Positions 37,485 through 48,164 of a stretch of DNA of 64,000 nucleotides are shown one piece after another. The notes below the pieces were generated by a model, which was given only the letters and a program-made list of their open reading frames with translations, had not been told where the DNA came from and did no database searches. The position numbers were made by a program, and so were the translations under genes. Each line of letters opens with the position of its first letter. Within the stretch, counting starts at the first letter, position 1. The stretch spans positions 133,770 through 197,769 of the forward strand of contig NZ_LOJI01000035.1 in the NCBI RefSeq assembly GCF_001595965.1, written 5' to 3'. This DNA comes from Polynucleobacter yangtzensis (GTDB taxonomy: Bacteria; Pseudomonadota; Gammaproteobacteria; Burkholderiales; Burkholderiaceae).

Positions 37485-38606
37485 TTATCTTTGCCCAATT
37501 TTTACACTACCAAATACTGCTTGTGCTTCACGTGGCAAGCAGCGCCAATAACGCTCATTTGCTGTGACCGTTCCATCCAAAGCCGCAGCAGCCTCCCAAG
37601 CCCAACGCGGCTTATATAAAAACGCTCTTGCTAATGCAATTAAATCTGCATCGCCCGCTTGTAAAATGCCCTCAGCTTGCTGAGGCTCTGTAATTAAACC
37701 AACTGTCATGGTTGGCAAACCTGATTGGTCTTTAACAATCTTTGCAAACGGTACCTGATAGTTTGGGCCAATCGCAATTTTCTGCTTCGGAGAGATGCCG
37801 CCTGAAGAGATATGAACAAAATCACATCCCAATGGCTTTAGTTGTTTAGCAAAATCTGCAGTTTCTTCGGGCGTCCACCCTCCTTCAATCCAATCGCTAG
37901 CGGAAATTCGGATGCCAAGAACTCCTTGATAAGCAGCTCTTACGGCTGCAAATAGCTCCAGTGGAAAGCGAATTCGATTTTCAAACGAGCCGCCGTATTC
38001 ATCGGTGCGTTGATTGGCAATCGGCGATAAAAATTGATGCAATAAATAACCATGTGCCCCATGAAGTTCAATCCCATCAATACCAATGCGATCTGCGCGC
38101 TTGGCTGATGCAACAAAATCAGCGATCAACTTCTTTAACTCATCCTTGCTTAATTCATGAGGTGGGCGCTCTCCGTCTAACTGTGGAATCGCTGAAGGCG
38201 CTAGCGTTTCCCAGCCACCTTGATCTTTGGCAAGCAGTTGACCACCATTCCAAGGAGTGGCGCTAGAGGCTTTACGACCTGCATGAGCTAGCTGGATAAA
38301 AACTGGTACAGCGGGGGCCAAGGAGCGCGCTCGAGTTAGCTTATCTTTTAGAGCCGCTTCTGTGCGGTCATCCCAGAGCCCTAAGCAAACCGGGGTTATG
38401 CGGGCCTCCGGGCTAACGCCCGTTGCTTCAATAATGAAAAGTGCTGCGCCGCTATTGAGTAAATTACCCCAATGCATTAGATGCCAGTCTGTTGCCTCGC
38501 CGTTATTGGCTGAATATTGGCACATTGGAGCCACTACTATGCGATTAGCCAGCTCGAGGGGTCCACGTGGCGAATTGAGGGTGTAGCTAGAGAATAAAAG
38601 ACTCAT
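37485..38606 (-). CDS. NADH:flavin oxidoreductase, old yellow enzyme family (YqjM/NamA type)
   Basis: A 373-residue FMN-dependent ene-reductase barrel. The YqjM-subgroup features are IVVAPMCQYSANNG near residue 24, with the redox-tuning cysteine, the substrate histidines in IELHGAHGYLLHQFLSP near residue 180, and the C-terminal GDADLIALARAFLYKPRW. Such enzymes reduce activated C=C bonds of enones and nitro compounds; the natural substrate is unknown. It is co-directional with the Bug protein gene. A 161-bp divergent spacer separates it from mmsA and should hold both promoters; no clear element was chosen there. Confidence 0.9.
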   Translation of the reverse strand: MSLLFSSYTLNSPRGPLELANRIVVAPMCQYSANNGEATDWHLMHWGNLLNSGAALFIIEATGVSPEARITPVCLGLWDDRTEAALKDKLTRARSLAPAVPVFIQLAHAGRKASSATPWNGGQLLAKDQGGWETLAPSAIPQLDGERPPHELSKDELKKLIADFVASAKRADRIGIDGIELHGAHGYLLHQFLSPIANQRTDEYGGSFENRIRFPLELFAAVRAAYQGVLGIRISASDWIEGGWTPEETADFAKQLKPLGCDFVHISSGGISPKQKIAIGPNYQVPFAKIVKDQSGLPTMTVGLITEPQQAEGILQAGDADLIALARAFLYKPRWAWEAAAALDGTVTANERYWRCLPREAQAVFGSVKIGQR

Positions 38607-38767
38607 TGAATGCCTTAAAAAGCCCGAAAAAGGGGCAAATATACGAAAATTGCCGTAAAGCTATAAAATAACTAAAAGCAGAATAAACGAGATAGCAAAG
38701 TCGTGCAGGCCATAAAGCCAAGCGCCTTTTTTACTAATAATCCTATAAACACACACCTCAAGAGACT

Positions 38768-40288
38768 ATGAACGCACCCCAAGCCTTTGAATCAAAAGAA
38801 GATATTGGCCACTTTGTTGGCGGCAATGTAGTTAACCCTAAAGATGGCCGTTTTGCCGATGTATACAACCCTACCAAAGGGTCTGTAGCTCGTCGCGTCG
38901 CCCTTGCTAGTCGCAAGGAAGTAGATGCTGCTGTAGCAGTTGCGCAAAAAGCTTTTGAGACCTGGAGTCAAACTAGCCCACTACGACGTTCCCGTATCTT
39001 GTTTAAATACTTAGAGCTCTTAAACGCTAATCGCGATGAATTGGCTGCGATCATTACAGCGGAACATGGCAAAGTATTCACCGATGCGCAAGGCGAAGTT
39101 ACTCGTGGAATTGAAATTGTGGAATTTGCCACTGGCATTCCAGAATTGCTAAAAGGCGATTACACCGAACAAGTTTCTACAGACATTGATAATTGGGTAA
39201 TGCGTCAGCCACTGGGCGTAGTTGCTGGTATCACTCCATTTAATTTCCCTGTCATGGTGCCAATGTGGATGTTCCCAATGGCTATTGCTTGCGGCAATAC
39301 ATTCATTCTGAAGCCTAGTCCTACCGACCCAACTGCATCTCTATTCATGGCCAAGCTCCTCAAGGAAGCCGGTCTTCCTGATGGCGTATTCAACGTGGTC
39401 CAAGGCGACAAAGAGGCAGTGGATGCTTTGATTGAAAATCCAGATGTTAAGGCTGTGAGCTTTGTAGGCTCTACCCCAATTGCGAACTACATTTATGAGC
39501 GCTGCGCTCATTTCGGCAAACGTTCACAAGCATTAGGTGGGGCTAAGAATCACATGGTCATCATGCCTGACGCCGATATTGATAAAGCAATTGACGCATT
39601 GGTTGGCGCCGCATACGGCTCAGCTGGCGAACGCTGTATGGCGATTTCAGTAGCAGTCTTGGTTGGTGACGTTGCTGAAAAAATCATGCCAAAACTGATT
39701 GAGCGCACTAAGACGTTAAAAGTGAAGAACGGCATGGAGCTTGATGCCGAGATGGGTCCAATCGTCTCTAAGGCAGCTCTTGAGCGTATTACTGGCTATA
39801 TCGAAAGCGGCGTAGCTTCTGGCGCAAAACTATTGGTAGATGGTCGCGGCCTCAAAGTTCCTGGCAATGAAAATGGCTTTTTTATTGGCGGCACGTTATT
39901 TGACAATGTCACCCCCGATATGAAGATCTACTTAGAAGAAATATTTGGACCAGTATTGTCTTGCCTGCGTGTTGCTAACTTTACAGATGCACTCAACCTA
40001 GTCAATTCTTGCGAATTCGGCAATGGCGTCGCTTGCTTCACTAGTGATGGCAATATTGCTCGTGAGTTTGCGCGTCGCGTTCAGGTAGGCATGGTTGGTA
40101 TTAACGTACCTATTCCAGTACCAATGGCGTGGCATGGTTTTGGTGGCTGGAAAAAATCCATCTTTGGAGATATGCATGCATATGGCAAAGAAGGCGTTCG
40201 TTTCTACACCAAGCAAAAGAGCGTAATGCAACGCTGGCCTGAAAGCATTGCTAAGGGCGCAGAGTTTGTGATGCCTACGTCTAAGTAA
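38768..40288 (+). CDS. mmsA: CoA-acylating methylmalonate-semialdehyde dehydrogenase
   Basis: MmsA oxidises (methyl)malonate semialdehyde to propionyl-CoA or acetyl-CoA with NAD and CoA, in valine, thymine, inositol or beta-alanine breakdown. The 506-residue aldehyde dehydrogenase has [19 protein letters not shown] near residue 155, specific for this subgroup, [18 protein letters not shown], and the catalytic cysteine in [14 protein letters not shown] near residue 290. [12 protein letters not shown] follows. AAGAGA sits a few bases before the ATG. It is monocistronic, ending in a strong terminator. No other valine- or inositol-degradation gene is next to it. Confidence 0.93.
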   Translation: MNAPQAFESKEDIGHFVGGNVVNPKDGRFADVYNPTKGSVARRVALASRKEVDAAVAVAQKAFETWSQTSPLRRSRILFKYLELLNANRDELAAIITAEHGKVFTDAQGEVTRGIEIVEFATGIPELLKGDYTEQVSTDIDNWVMRQPLGVVAGITPFNFPVMVPMWMFPMAIACGNTFILKPSPTDPTASLFMAKLLKEAGLPDGVFNVVQGDKEAVDALIENPDVKAVSFVGSTPIANYIYERCAHFGKRSQALGGAKNHMVIMPDADIDKAIDALVGAAYGSAGERCMAISVAVLVGDVAEKIMPKLIERTKTLKVKNGMELDAEMGPIVSKAALERITGYIESGVASGAKLLVDGRGLKVPGNENGFFIGGTLFDNVTPDMKIYLEEIFGPVLSCLRVANFTDALNLVNSCEFGNGVACFTSDGNIAREFARRVQVGMVGINVPIPVPMAWHGFGGWKKSIFGDMHAYGKEGVRFYTKQKSVMQRWPESIAKGAEFVMPTSK

Positions 40289-40306
40289 CTCTTGGATGTA
40301 AATTGC

Positions 40307-40334
40307 AAAAAAGCGATCTTAGGATCGCTTTTTT
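40307..40334. terminator. Bidirectional terminator between mmsA and the DUF1178 gene
   Basis: AAAAAAGCGATC and GATCGCTTTTTT pair perfectly around a 4-base loop, with A-run and T-run on opposite sides. It lies 18 bp beyond the mmsA stop and 24 bp beyond the DUF1178 stop on the other strand, so it can end both transcripts. Confidence 0.92.
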
Positions 40335-40358
40335 ATTTGCTCGGTTTTTATAAGGCCG

Positions 40359-40844
40359 TTACTGAAGGGTATTTTTTAATGCTGGGATCATTGGCATTGA
40401 TAGCACATCGATACCCTCTTCTCTTAAGGCCTCAGCCTCATCCAAAGTTGTCTGACCTCGAATACTTCTCTCGGGAGATTCTTTGTAGTGAATCTTTCTG
40501 GCTTCATCAGCAAAAGAGTCGCCGACATCTTCTGAGCGCCCCATCAGCTCTCTCATGCCCTTCAAGAAGGCTGCTTGGACTTGTGCCTCTAGCTGGGAAT
40601 GATCACTACCAGTAAGCGCAACCACTCCTCCACTCAGATTCTCAGATTCAGCTTTAGGAATAGCCAGTTCTGTAGAAGATGATTTACCAATATGCGGTGC
40701 TGAAGGCATCCGAGTAATTTCAGTGCTGTCACAAACCGGACAAGCAAGCATCCCCTTGTCTTGCTGGGCAAGACAATCCTCTTCCGAAGCGAACCACCCT
40801 TCAAAACGGTGATCTAACGGGCAAGCTAAGTTATAGACTTTCAT
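40359..40844 (-). CDS. DUF1178 family protein
   Basis: A 161-residue soluble protein beginning MKVYNLACPLDHRFEGWFAS, the DUF1178 signature. Two cysteine pairs (C at residue 8 region and CPVCDS near residue 35) suggest a small zinc ribbon at the N-terminus. The middle is variable and the C-terminus (ARKIHYKESPERSIRGQT) is conserved in the family. The function is unknown. It lies 66 bp downstream of the NUDIX gene, a pairing that recurs beside the nuo operon in betaproteobacteria. Confidence 0.87.
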   Translation of the reverse strand: MKVYNLACPLDHRFEGWFASEEDCLAQQDKGMLACPVCDSTEITRMPSAPHIGKSSSTELAIPKAESENLSGGVVALTGSDHSQLEAQVQAAFLKGMRELMGRSEDVGDSFADEARKIHYKESPERSIRGQTTLDEAEALREEGIDVLSMPMIPALKNTLQ

Positions 40845-40910
40845 AAAACGTATATAGGGGCAAAAACGATAAATTCAATACCCCCCATTTTAATCGGGTT
40901 TGGGAACGCC

Positions 40911-41510
40911 CTATTCGATTGGGGTTGGCTTGACCAAACCCCTGCGATAACGCTCAAGCCAATAGGCTGAAATCGTTGTTTTAACGTCCGTAATCTCACC
41001 ATCCTCAACCCACCCGATTAACTGCTCTAAGGGAGCCGCAAAGACGTCTAAGAACTCCTCATCGTCAACATGACTCTTGCCAGGGACCAAGTCTTCAGCC
41101 AAGTAAATATCAATAAGCTCCGTGGAATAAGAAATCACCGGATGAATACGGCGGATGTAGCTCCACTTCTTAGCTGTATAGCCCGTCTCTTCCTCGAGCT
41201 CTCTTTTGGCGCACAGAAGATGATCTTCACCAATCTCCAGCTTGCCCGCTGGAATCTCTATACAAGCTTTTGCGATTGGGTAGCGATATTGGCGCTCAAG
41301 CAGTACCCTGCCATCATCAAGAATTGCAACAATAGCTACAGCTCCCGGATGAGTTAAATACTCACGAACAGCCGCTTCGCCATTCGGCAAGGCAATCTTG
41401 TCACGCTTCATTTTCAGGAAAATGCCACCATAAATATCCTCCCCAGAAATGCGCTCTTCGCGCAAATGAGAATCTCCTGATGGTAGATCTTGAAATGATT
41501 TTTCAGTCAT
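40911..41510 (-). CDS. NUDIX hydrolase (ADP-ribose pyrophosphatase type)
   Basis: A 199-residue Nudix hydrolase. The box GKLEIGEDHLLCAKRELEEETGY near residue 92 fits GX5EX7REUXEEXGU exactly. The preceding RQYRYPIAKACIEIPAG and the N-terminal ESFxG-type strand resemble ADP-ribose pyrophosphatases (NudF/YffH). It probably hydrolyses ADP-ribose or another nucleoside diphosphate derivative; exact substrate is uncertain. It lies downstream of nuoN beyond a terminator, so it likely has its own promoter within 41511-41582. Confidence 0.88.
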   Translation of the reverse strand: MTEKSFQDLPSGDSHLREERISGEDIYGGIFLKMKRDKIALPNGEAAVREYLTHPGAVAIVAILDDGRVLLERQYRYPIAKACIEIPAGKLEIGEDHLLCAKRELEEETGYTAKKWSYIRRIHPVISYSTELIDIYLAEDLVPGKSHVDDEEFLDVFAAPLEQLIGWVEDGEITDVKTTISAYWLERYRRGLVKPTPIE

Positions 41511-41582
41511 TTACATATTCCTCTTGAAAATCGATGACATCATCATACAAAATAGCCGTGACACTTCATTGTCATAAACAAT

Positions 41583-41607
41583 AAAGGCTCCCTAAGGAGC
41601 CTTTATT
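41583..41607 (-). terminator. Terminator at the end of the nuo operon
   Basis: AAAGGCTCC and GGAGCCTTT form a perfect 9-bp stem with a 4-base loop 16 bp beyond the nuoN stop. The T-run on the minus strand is short (TTTATTG), so termination may be partial. Confidence 0.75.
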
Positions 41608-41623
41608 TACATTGGATCTTGTA

Positions 41624-43123
41624 TTAGGAGCCCAATAAAGTGCGACGCATAGCATCTAAGCATAGCCCCATTAATCCAGCAGGAACAACACCGATTGCCA
41701 ATACCAAAATGCTATTTAAACCCAAGATGCCTTTAGCAAAACCAGAGCCACTCACAGTGATCTCATGCTCAGGCTCATCAAAGTACATTACCTTGACAAC
41801 TCTGAGGTAGTAGAAAGCGCCGATCAAAGATGCAATCACAGCGATTACAGCCAAGAATGTATGCTCCGCATCAACCAAGGCCTCAAGAATACCCAACTTA
41901 GCGGCAAAGCCTACTGTTGGCGGAATACCAGCCAAGGAGAACATCATCACAAGACCAATAAAGGCAAACCATGGGTGCTTCTTATTAAGACCTTTTAAGC
42001 CATCTAAGGTTTCGCAGTCGTAGCCCTTGCGTGACAGAACCATCAACAAACCGAAGGTGCCAAGAGTAGTCAAGACATAAGTAATGGCGTAGAACATTGC
42101 TGCGCTAAATGCATGGTCATCAAATACAGACAACATACCTAAAAGAACAAAGCCCATTTGCGCAATAGCTGAATAAGCCAGCATACGCTTAACGTTAGTT
42201 TGAGCGATCGCAGTAACGTTACCTACAACTAGAGATAAGACTGCCAGCAATACCAACATTGGTTGCCAGTCGCCTAGCAATGGCAATAAGGTGTTTACTA
42301 ACAAACGGAATAGCAATGCAAAAGCGGCCAACTTTGGAGCTGCGGCAATCATCAATGTAACGGCCGTTGGTGCACCTTGATAAACATCAGGCACCCACAT
42401 ATGAAAAGGCACTACACCTAATTTAAATGCCAAGCCGGCTACGATAAATACCAAACCGAAAGCCATAACCAAGTGGTTAACTCTAGGATCAGCCACTACC
42501 TTGAAAATTTCAATGAGATCCAAAGAGCCAGTAACACCATAGAGCATGGACATGCCATAAAGCAAGAAGCCTGACGCCAATGCACCTAAGATGAAATACT
42601 TAATACCAGCCTCAACACTCTTCTCACTGCTATGACGCATTGCTACTAAAGCGTAGGTTGGCAAAGCCATTAACTCCAGGCCGAGATACAGAGTCAATAG
42701 ATTTGCGCCAGAGATCAATACGAATTGACCAAGCAAAGCGAGTAAAGCCAATACGATGAAGTCCGGACGGAATAAAGCGCGGTCCATCAAGTACTGCTTG
42801 GAGTAAATCAAACTTACCAATACAGCAATGCAAGAACATGCTTTAAGCAAGTTCGAGAAAGGATCAGACTGGAATAGCCCATTCATTGCGACTAAAGCTG
42901 GATCACCCATACGGCCCACAAAAGCGAACACCAAGTAAACCAACAAAATGATTGTGAAGAAATAAACAAATCCAACGCCACGCGGAGTATGGAAAACGTC
43001 CTGCTCCACACCAGGAGTTGATATCACTCTTTCAGGAACGTAAACACTCGCAACCAGCAGTAAACAGGTTGCAATCAGTAAAACAAGTTCCGGCAGGATG
43101 GCGTATAGGTCGAATGCTTGCAT
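41624..43123 (-). CDS. nuoN: NADH-quinone oxidoreductase subunit N
   Basis: NuoN is one of three antiporter-like proton-channel subunits in the membrane arm of complex I. The 499-residue protein has about fourteen helices, with the conserved helix segment [18 protein letters not shown] (the buried glutamate) near residue 145, the lysine-bearing region [21 protein letters not shown] near residue 232, and [19 protein letters not shown] near residue 310. It is the last nuo gene and begins 10 bp after nuoM. Confidence 0.97.
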   Translation of the reverse strand: MQAFDLYAILPELVLLIATCLLLVASVYVPERVISTPGVEQDVFHTPRGVGFVYFFTIILLVYLVFAFVGRMGDPALVAMNGLFQSDPFSNLLKACSCIAVLVSLIYSKQYLMDRALFRPDFIVLALLALLGQFVLISGANLLTLYLGLELMALPTYALVAMRHSSEKSVEAGIKYFILGALASGFLLYGMSMLYGVTGSLDLIEIFKVVADPRVNHLVMAFGLVFIVAGLAFKLGVVPFHMWVPDVYQGAPTAVTLMIAAAPKLAAFALLFRLLVNTLLPLLGDWQPMLVLLAVLSLVVGNVTAIAQTNVKRMLAYSAIAQMGFVLLGMLSVFDDHAFSAAMFYAITYVLTTLGTFGLLMVLSRKGYDCETLDGLKGLNKKHPWFAFIGLVMMFSLAGIPPTVGFAAKLGILEALVDAEHTFLAVIAVIASLIGAFYYLRVVKVMYFDEPEHEITVSGSGFAKGILGLNSILVLAIGVVPAGLMGLCLDAMRRTLLGS

Positions 43124-43133
43124 TTGTGCTTAC

Positions 43134-44600
43134 TCAGAGTTTGCTAACAGCAACATGCTGTAGCAGATTAATCACAGCTGGATGGATGATGTCAGTGAAA
43201 GGCTTTGGATAAACACCCATACCAATCACGCAGATCGATAGAACTGCCATCAAGAAATATTCACGGCAGTTTAAGTCCTTCAACTCCTCTACATGAGCGT
43301 TATTGATCGTGCCGAAAAATACGCGCTTGACCATCCATAAAGAATACGCAGCACCCAGGATCAAGGCTGTTGCAGCCAAGATACCAATGACGAAATCATA
43401 ATCAACAGCAGCCAAAATAACCATGAACTCGCCTACGAAACCAGAGGTTGCAGGTAAGCCGCAGTTAGCCATCGCCATCAATACCGCAAATGCAGTAAAT
43501 GCAGGCATACGGTGTACAACGCCACCGTAATCCGCGATCTGACGGGTGTGCATACGGTCATAAAGCACGCCAATAGAAAGGAACATTGCGCCAGCAACAA
43601 AGCCGTGTGAAATCATTTGCACAATGCCGCCCTCAATACCTAAAGGACTAAAGAGGAAGAAGCCTAAAGTTACAAAACCCATATGTGCTACAGAGGAATA
43701 AGCAACCAGCTTTTTCATATCCTTCTGGACTAAAGCAACTGCACCTACGTAGATCACAGCCACCAAAGATAGGAAGATTACAAATGGTCCCAAATACTGA
43801 CTAGCATCTGGTGCGATTGGTAATGAGAAACGCAGGAAGCCGTAAGCACCGAGTTTCAACATAATTGCAGCCAAGACTACGGAGCCACCAGTTGGAGCTT
43901 CTACGTGTACGTCCGGCAACCAAGTGTGCAATGGCCACATTGGCACTTTCACAGCAAACGCCATAAAGAACGCAGCAAATAATAGGATCTGCTCTACGAT
44001 ATCTAAGCGTGCGTTTTGCCAAGCCAAGATATCAAAGGTATTGGTTACGTTGTACAGATACAGCATGGCAATCAAGGTAAGCAAAGAGCCAAGCAAGGTG
44101 TACAAGAAGAACTTGAATGCAGCGTAGATACGATTATGTCCACCCCACACACCAATAATGATGTACATCGGTATCAACGTTGCTTCAAAGAAGACATAAA
44201 ACAATAAGGCATCAAGCGCACAAAATACGCCAATCATTAATCCAGAGAGGATCATGAAAGAAGCCATGTATTGAGATACTTTGGTTTCAATAACTTCCCA
44301 TGCTGCAATCACTACAATAATGTTGATGAAAGCAGTAAGAACAATAAACCAAACAGAGATGCCGTCGATACCTAGGTAATAGTTAATGTCGTAGCGCGGA
44401 ATCCAGCTAATCTTTTCAACAAACTGCATGCCAGGATTTGCAATATCAAATTGCAAGATCAAAGGCAGGGTTGCAATAAAGCCGAGTACGGCACCGACAA
44501 GAGCTAACCAGCGTACGCCGGCAGTTGGCTTCTCAGACCCATAAAACAAAATAATGAGTCCAAAGACAATCGGGGTCCAGATGGCGTAAGAAAGAATCAT
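43134..44600 (-). CDS. nuoM: NADH-quinone oxidoreductase subunit M
   Basis: The second antiporter-like subunit of the complex I membrane arm, 488 residues and about fourteen helices. Its markers are FYVFFEATLIPMYIIIGVWGG near residue 140 with the key glutamate, AVKVPMWPLHTWLPDVHVEAP near residue 220, and MKKLVAYSSVAHMGFVTLG near residue 300. Length is normal. It follows nuoL by 24 bp. Confidence 0.97.
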   Translation of the reverse strand: MILSYAIWTPIVFGLIILFYGSEKPTAGVRWLALVGAVLGFIATLPLILQFDIANPGMQFVEKISWIPRYDINYYLGIDGISVWFIVLTAFINIIVVIAAWEVIETKVSQYMASFMILSGLMIGVFCALDALLFYVFFEATLIPMYIIIGVWGGHNRIYAAFKFFLYTLLGSLLTLIAMLYLYNVTNTFDILAWQNARLDIVEQILLFAAFFMAFAVKVPMWPLHTWLPDVHVEAPTGGSVVLAAIMLKLGAYGFLRFSLPIAPDASQYLGPFVIFLSLVAVIYVGAVALVQKDMKKLVAYSSVAHMGFVTLGFFLFSPLGIEGGIVQMISHGFVAGAMFLSIGVLYDRMHTRQIADYGGVVHRMPAFTAFAVLMAMANCGLPATSGFVGEFMVILAAVDYDFVIGILAATALILGAAYSLWMVKRVFFGTINNAHVEELKDLNCREYFLMAVLSICVIGMGVYPKPFTDIIHPAVINLLQHVAVSKL

Positions 44601-44624
44601 AGTGGCTACTTAAGTAACAAAGGC

Positions 44625-46685
44625 CTAGCGAACAAAAGGCAGATAAGCGTACAAAACCCAAGCTAACAATACCGCCAGGCCCGCAATCATTGCGAAAGCA
44701 TAGTGATATAGATAACCGGATTGCAAATGGCGGATAACTCCAGCAAAGCGCCCTACTGCATGCGCACTGCCATTAACAAAGAAACCATCGATAACCTTTT
44801 GGTCACCGCGATGCCATAGGAAGCCACCGATCCAAATGAGGCCCTTAGCAAATACAGCTTGGTTAATTTCATCGAGATAGTATTTGTTGTCAAACAATTT
44901 CTTGATCGGAGCAAAAGCTTCTGCAACCTTGCCCGGCAACTTTGGTGCCCACAAGTAGCCGATAGCTGCAGTTAATACACCTAACACTACTAATAGCAAT
45001 ACAGGTGAAGTAAATGCATGAATCGCCATAGCAACTGGACCGTGGAATTCATCTTCCAATTCTTTCATCACTGGATGGCGCGCCAAATCGATAAAGATTG
45101 AATCACCAAAGAATGTTCCGAACAACAACGGTGAGATAGTGTAGAAACCAATGATCACAGATGGAATAGCCAAGAGAATCAATGGCAAGGTCACAACAAA
45201 CGGTGACTCATGTGGTTTTTGACCTGGAGCTAATCCGTGGTGCGCATGATCGTCACCCTGCTCTGCATGATCATGATGATGGTCATGCGCATGTGCATCA
45301 TCGTGACCCCAGCGTGCTTTTCCATGGAATACATAGAAATACAAACGGAATGAATATAAAGCAGTGACAAATACGCTTGCCATAACCGCAAAGTATGCAA
45401 ATCCAGAACCAGGAATATGGCTTGCAGCTACCGCTTCAATAATGGAGTCTTTTGAATAGAAGCCCGAGAAGAATGGCGTACCTACCAGCGCTAAGTTGCC
45501 AAGCAACATCATGAGGCAAGTAATCGGCATGTATTTCCAGAGACCGCCCATCTTACGCATGTCTTGTTCATGGTGCATGCCAAGAATCACGCTACCAGCA
45601 GCAAGGAACAATAAAGCCTTAAAGAAAGCATGAGTCATCAAGTGGAAGATGGCTACTGGGTAAGCAGAAACGCCCAGAGCAACAGTCATGTAACCCAATT
45701 GAGACAAAGTGGAATAAGCAACTACGCGCTTAATGTCATTTTGGACAATGCCAAGGAAGCCCATAAAGAGTGCTGTGATAGAACCGATCACTAAGATGAA
45801 GCTCAATGCAGCATCAGACAACTCAAATAAAGGCGACATGCGTGACACCATAAAGATGCCAGCGGTAACCATGGTTGCAGCGTGAATCAATGCAGAAATT
45901 GGAGTTGGGCCTTCCATTGAATCCGGCAACCAAACATGCAATGGAAATTGAGCCGACTTACCCATGGCTCCAATGAACAAGCAAATACAAGCAACGGTCA
46001 TCAAATTCCAGCTGGTACCGGGCAATGTTTGCGCAGCTAATGCGGAGTTCTGAGCAAAGATGACGTCGTATTGCATCGAGCCTGTGCTGGCCAACAAAAT
46101 ACCGATACCAAGGATGAAACCGAAGTCACCAACGCGGTTGACTAAGAAAGCCTTCATATTGGCAAATACTGCAGATTGACGTTCAAAGTAGAAGCCAATC
46201 AATAAATAAGAAACTACGCCTACTGCTTCCCAACCAAAGAAGAGCTGCAATAGGTTGTTACTCATTACCAACATCAACATGGCAAAGGTAAATAAGGAAA
46301 TATAGGAGAAGAAGCGGTTGTAACCCTCTTCACCATGCATATAACCAATAGTGTAGATGTGAACCATCAGCGACACAAAGGTTACTACGCACATCATCGT
46401 CGCAGTAAGCGGATCAATTAAGAAGCCAATATCTAGATTGAGCTCACCCAATTGCATCCAGCGGTAAACAGTTCCATTGAAATAGAAACCATCCATCACT
46501 TGAACTAAAACATTACAAGACAAAACAAATGCAATTGTGACGCCCAAGATGGTTACAAATTGACTTGCGCCATGTCCGATGCGATTGCCGCCTAATTTAG
46601 TGCCAAAGAATCCGGCAATGATGGAGCCAACCAATGGCGCCAAAGGAATTGCGCAGAGTACGGGAATATTTAAGGTCAATTGCAT
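44625..46685 (-). CDS. nuoL: NADH-quinone oxidoreductase subunit L
   Basis: The distal antiporter-like subunit with the long lateral helix, 686 residues. The core motifs are FFGWEAVGVVSYLLIGFYF near residue 150, KSAQFPLHVWLPDSMEGPTP near residue 243, and IKRVVAYSTLSQLGYMTVALG near residue 318. A cytosol- or periplasm-facing loop near residues 455-492 is strongly enriched in histidine (HDDAHAHDHHHDHAEQGDDH), an insertion not needed for the fold. The ATG is 2 bp beyond the nuoK stop, so the two are coupled. Confidence 0.97.
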   Translation of the reverse strand: MQLTLNIPVLCAIPLAPLVGSIIAGFFGTKLGGNRIGHGASQFVTILGVTIAFVLSCNVLVQVMDGFYFNGTVYRWMQLGELNLDIGFLIDPLTATMMCVVTFVSLMVHIYTIGYMHGEEGYNRFFSYISLFTFAMLMLVMSNNLLQLFFGWEAVGVVSYLLIGFYFERQSAVFANMKAFLVNRVGDFGFILGIGILLASTGSMQYDVIFAQNSALAAQTLPGTSWNLMTVACICLFIGAMGKSAQFPLHVWLPDSMEGPTPISALIHAATMVTAGIFMVSRMSPLFELSDAALSFILVIGSITALFMGFLGIVQNDIKRVVAYSTLSQLGYMTVALGVSAYPVAIFHLMTHAFFKALLFLAAGSVILGMHHEQDMRKMGGLWKYMPITCLMMLLGNLALVGTPFFSGFYSKDSIIEAVAASHIPGSGFAYFAVMASVFVTALYSFRLYFYVFHGKARWGHDDAHAHDHHHDHAEQGDDHAHHGLAPGQKPHESPFVVTLPLILLAIPSVIIGFYTISPLLFGTFFGDSIFIDLARHPVMKELEDEFHGPVAMAIHAFTSPVLLLVVLGVLTAAIGYLWAPKLPGKVAEAFAPIKKLFDNKYYLDEINQAVFAKGLIWIGGFLWHRGDQKVIDGFFVNGSAHAVGRFAGVIRHLQSGYLYHYAFAMIAGLAVLLAWVLYAYLPFVR

Positions 46686-46687
46686 GA

Positions 46688-46996
46688 CTAGCCTTTAAGG
46701 TGGTCAAGATCTTCGGCATTAATGGTGTCAACCTTACGGAAGAGCACAACCAAAATTGCCAAGCCGATAGCTGCTTCAGCAGCTGCCACTGTCAAAATAA
46801 AGAATACGAATACTTGACCTGCCATATCACCCAAATAATGAGAGAAGGCTACAAAGTTCATGTTAACTGCAAGAAGCATCAATTCGATTGCCATCAGCAA
46901 TACGATCACATTCTTGCGATTTAAGAAAATACCAATCACGCTAGTTGCAAAGAGAATTGCACTAAGTACCAAGTAGTGAGCGAGAGTAATGCTCAT
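46688..46996 (-). CDS. nuoK: NADH-quinone oxidoreductase subunit K
   Basis: A 102-residue, three-helix subunit of the complex I membrane arm. It begins [20 protein letters not shown] and carries the two buried glutamates needed for proton pumping, in [13 protein letters not shown] near residue 37 and [13 protein letters not shown] near residue 70. The start overlaps the nuoJ stop by 4 bases. Confidence 0.96.
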   Translation of the reverse strand: MSITLAHYLVLSAILFATSVIGIFLNRKNVIVLLMAIELMLLAVNMNFVAFSHYLGDMAGQVFVFFILTVAAAEAAIGLAILVVLFRKVDTINAEDLDHLKG

Positions 46997-47640
46997 TTCT
47001 TCTCTCCTCTTGTGTCTTGCTTTGCGGCCATGTCTGAACCCATTTTCACAATGCGCATACGATCTGCCGCAACCACATTGACTTGTTCGTGAATATTTTG
47101 TGACTTAGAGTCCTTACGATTACGCAAGGTCAAAGCGACGGCTGCAATAATTGCAACCAATAAGATCACTCCAGCAACTTCAAACGCATAAACATAATCA
47201 ACAAAGATCAGCATGCCTAAAGCTTGAGTATTGTTTGCCATCATTTCTTCTGGCATCGGCTGCACTGGTGCATTAGTACCGATGAAGCTGCGAATGATCA
47301 CTATAGAGAGTTCAAGAACAATCACAGCACCCATCAAGAAAGCAACTGGCAGGAACTTTTTGAAGTCACGACGCAAATGCTCTAAATCCAAATCGAGCAT
47401 CATGACTACGAAAAGGAATAAAACCATCACCGCGCCAACATAAACCAAGATCAAGGCGAGACTTAAAAACTCGGCTTTGAGCAACATCCAAAGGCCAGAG
47501 GCACAGAAGAAAGCCAAGACTAAAAATAAAGCTGCATGGACTGGATTTCGAGCTGTGATCACACGCAATGCAGAGATAACAAGTAAGCCTGCAAAGCCAT
47601 AGAAGAAAACAGCAAACAAAGTAGATGGATCGAATGTCAT
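46993..47640 (-). CDS. nuoJ: NADH-quinone oxidoreductase subunit J
   Basis: A 215-residue, five-helix subunit at the junction of the complex I membrane arm. The pi-bulge helix 3 reads [21 protein letters not shown] near residue 62, the family's most conserved region. The C-terminal tail of about 40 residues is soluble and variable. It overlaps nuoK by 4 bases and lies 21 bp after nuoI. Confidence 0.95.
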   Translation of the reverse strand: MTFDPSTLFAVFFYGFAGLLVISALRVITARNPVHAALFLVLAFFCASGLWMLLKAEFLSLALILVYVGAVMVLFLFVVMMLDLDLEHLRRDFKKFLPVAFLMGAVIVLELSIVIIRSFIGTNAPVQPMPEEMMANNTQALGMLIFVDYVYAFEVAGVILLVAIIAAVALTLRNRKDSKSQNIHEQVNVVAADRMRIVKMGSDMAAKQDTRGEKK

Positions 47641-47661
47641 ATTCAGTTCAGCTCAATTCGA

Positions 47662-48153
47662 TTAACGGTAAGGTGCATCAGCTGCACGGTTTGCGGCGAT
47701 ATCTTTTTCATACTTATCGCCAACAGCTAAAAGCATGTCTTTAGTGAAGTACAGGTCGCCACGCTTATCACCGAAATATTCAAAAATATTGGTTTCAACA
47801 ATCGCGTCAACCGGGCACGCCTCTTCGCAGAAGCCGCAGAAAATACACTTTGTTAAGTCAATGTCATAACGACTGGTACGACGAGTGCCGTCTTCACGCT
47901 CAGCGGTTTCAATAGTGATTGCATAGGCTGGGCATACTGCTTCACAGAGTTTGCAACCAATACAGCGCTCTTCACCATTTTCATAACGACGGAGTGCATG
48001 TAAACCGCGGAAACGATTAGACAATGGCGTCTTCTCATCCGGATACTGAACAGTGATTTTTGGCTTGAAAAGATAGCGACCAGTAATCGACATACCAGTA
48101 AGGATGTCTTTGAGCATCAAGCTATCGAGGAATTGGGAAATTTTCTTAAACAT
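47662..48153 (-). CDS. nuoI: NADH-quinone oxidoreductase subunit I
   Basis: The 8Fe ferredoxin-like subunit carrying clusters N6a and N6b, 163 residues. Both CxxCxxCxxxCP sets are complete: [16 protein letters not shown] near residue 62 and [16 protein letters not shown] near residue 101. The N-terminal amphipathic helix anchors it to the membrane. It follows nuoH by 11 bp. Confidence 0.97.
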   Translation of the reverse strand: MFKKISQFLDSLMLKDILTGMSITGRYLFKPKITVQYPDEKTPLSNRFRGLHALRRYENGEERCIGCKLCEAVCPAYAITIETAEREDGTRRTSRYDIDLTKCIFCGFCEEACPVDAIVETNIFEYFGDKRGDLYFTKDMLLAVGDKYEKDIAANRAADAPYR

Positions 48154-48164
48154 GATTGGTCAAC

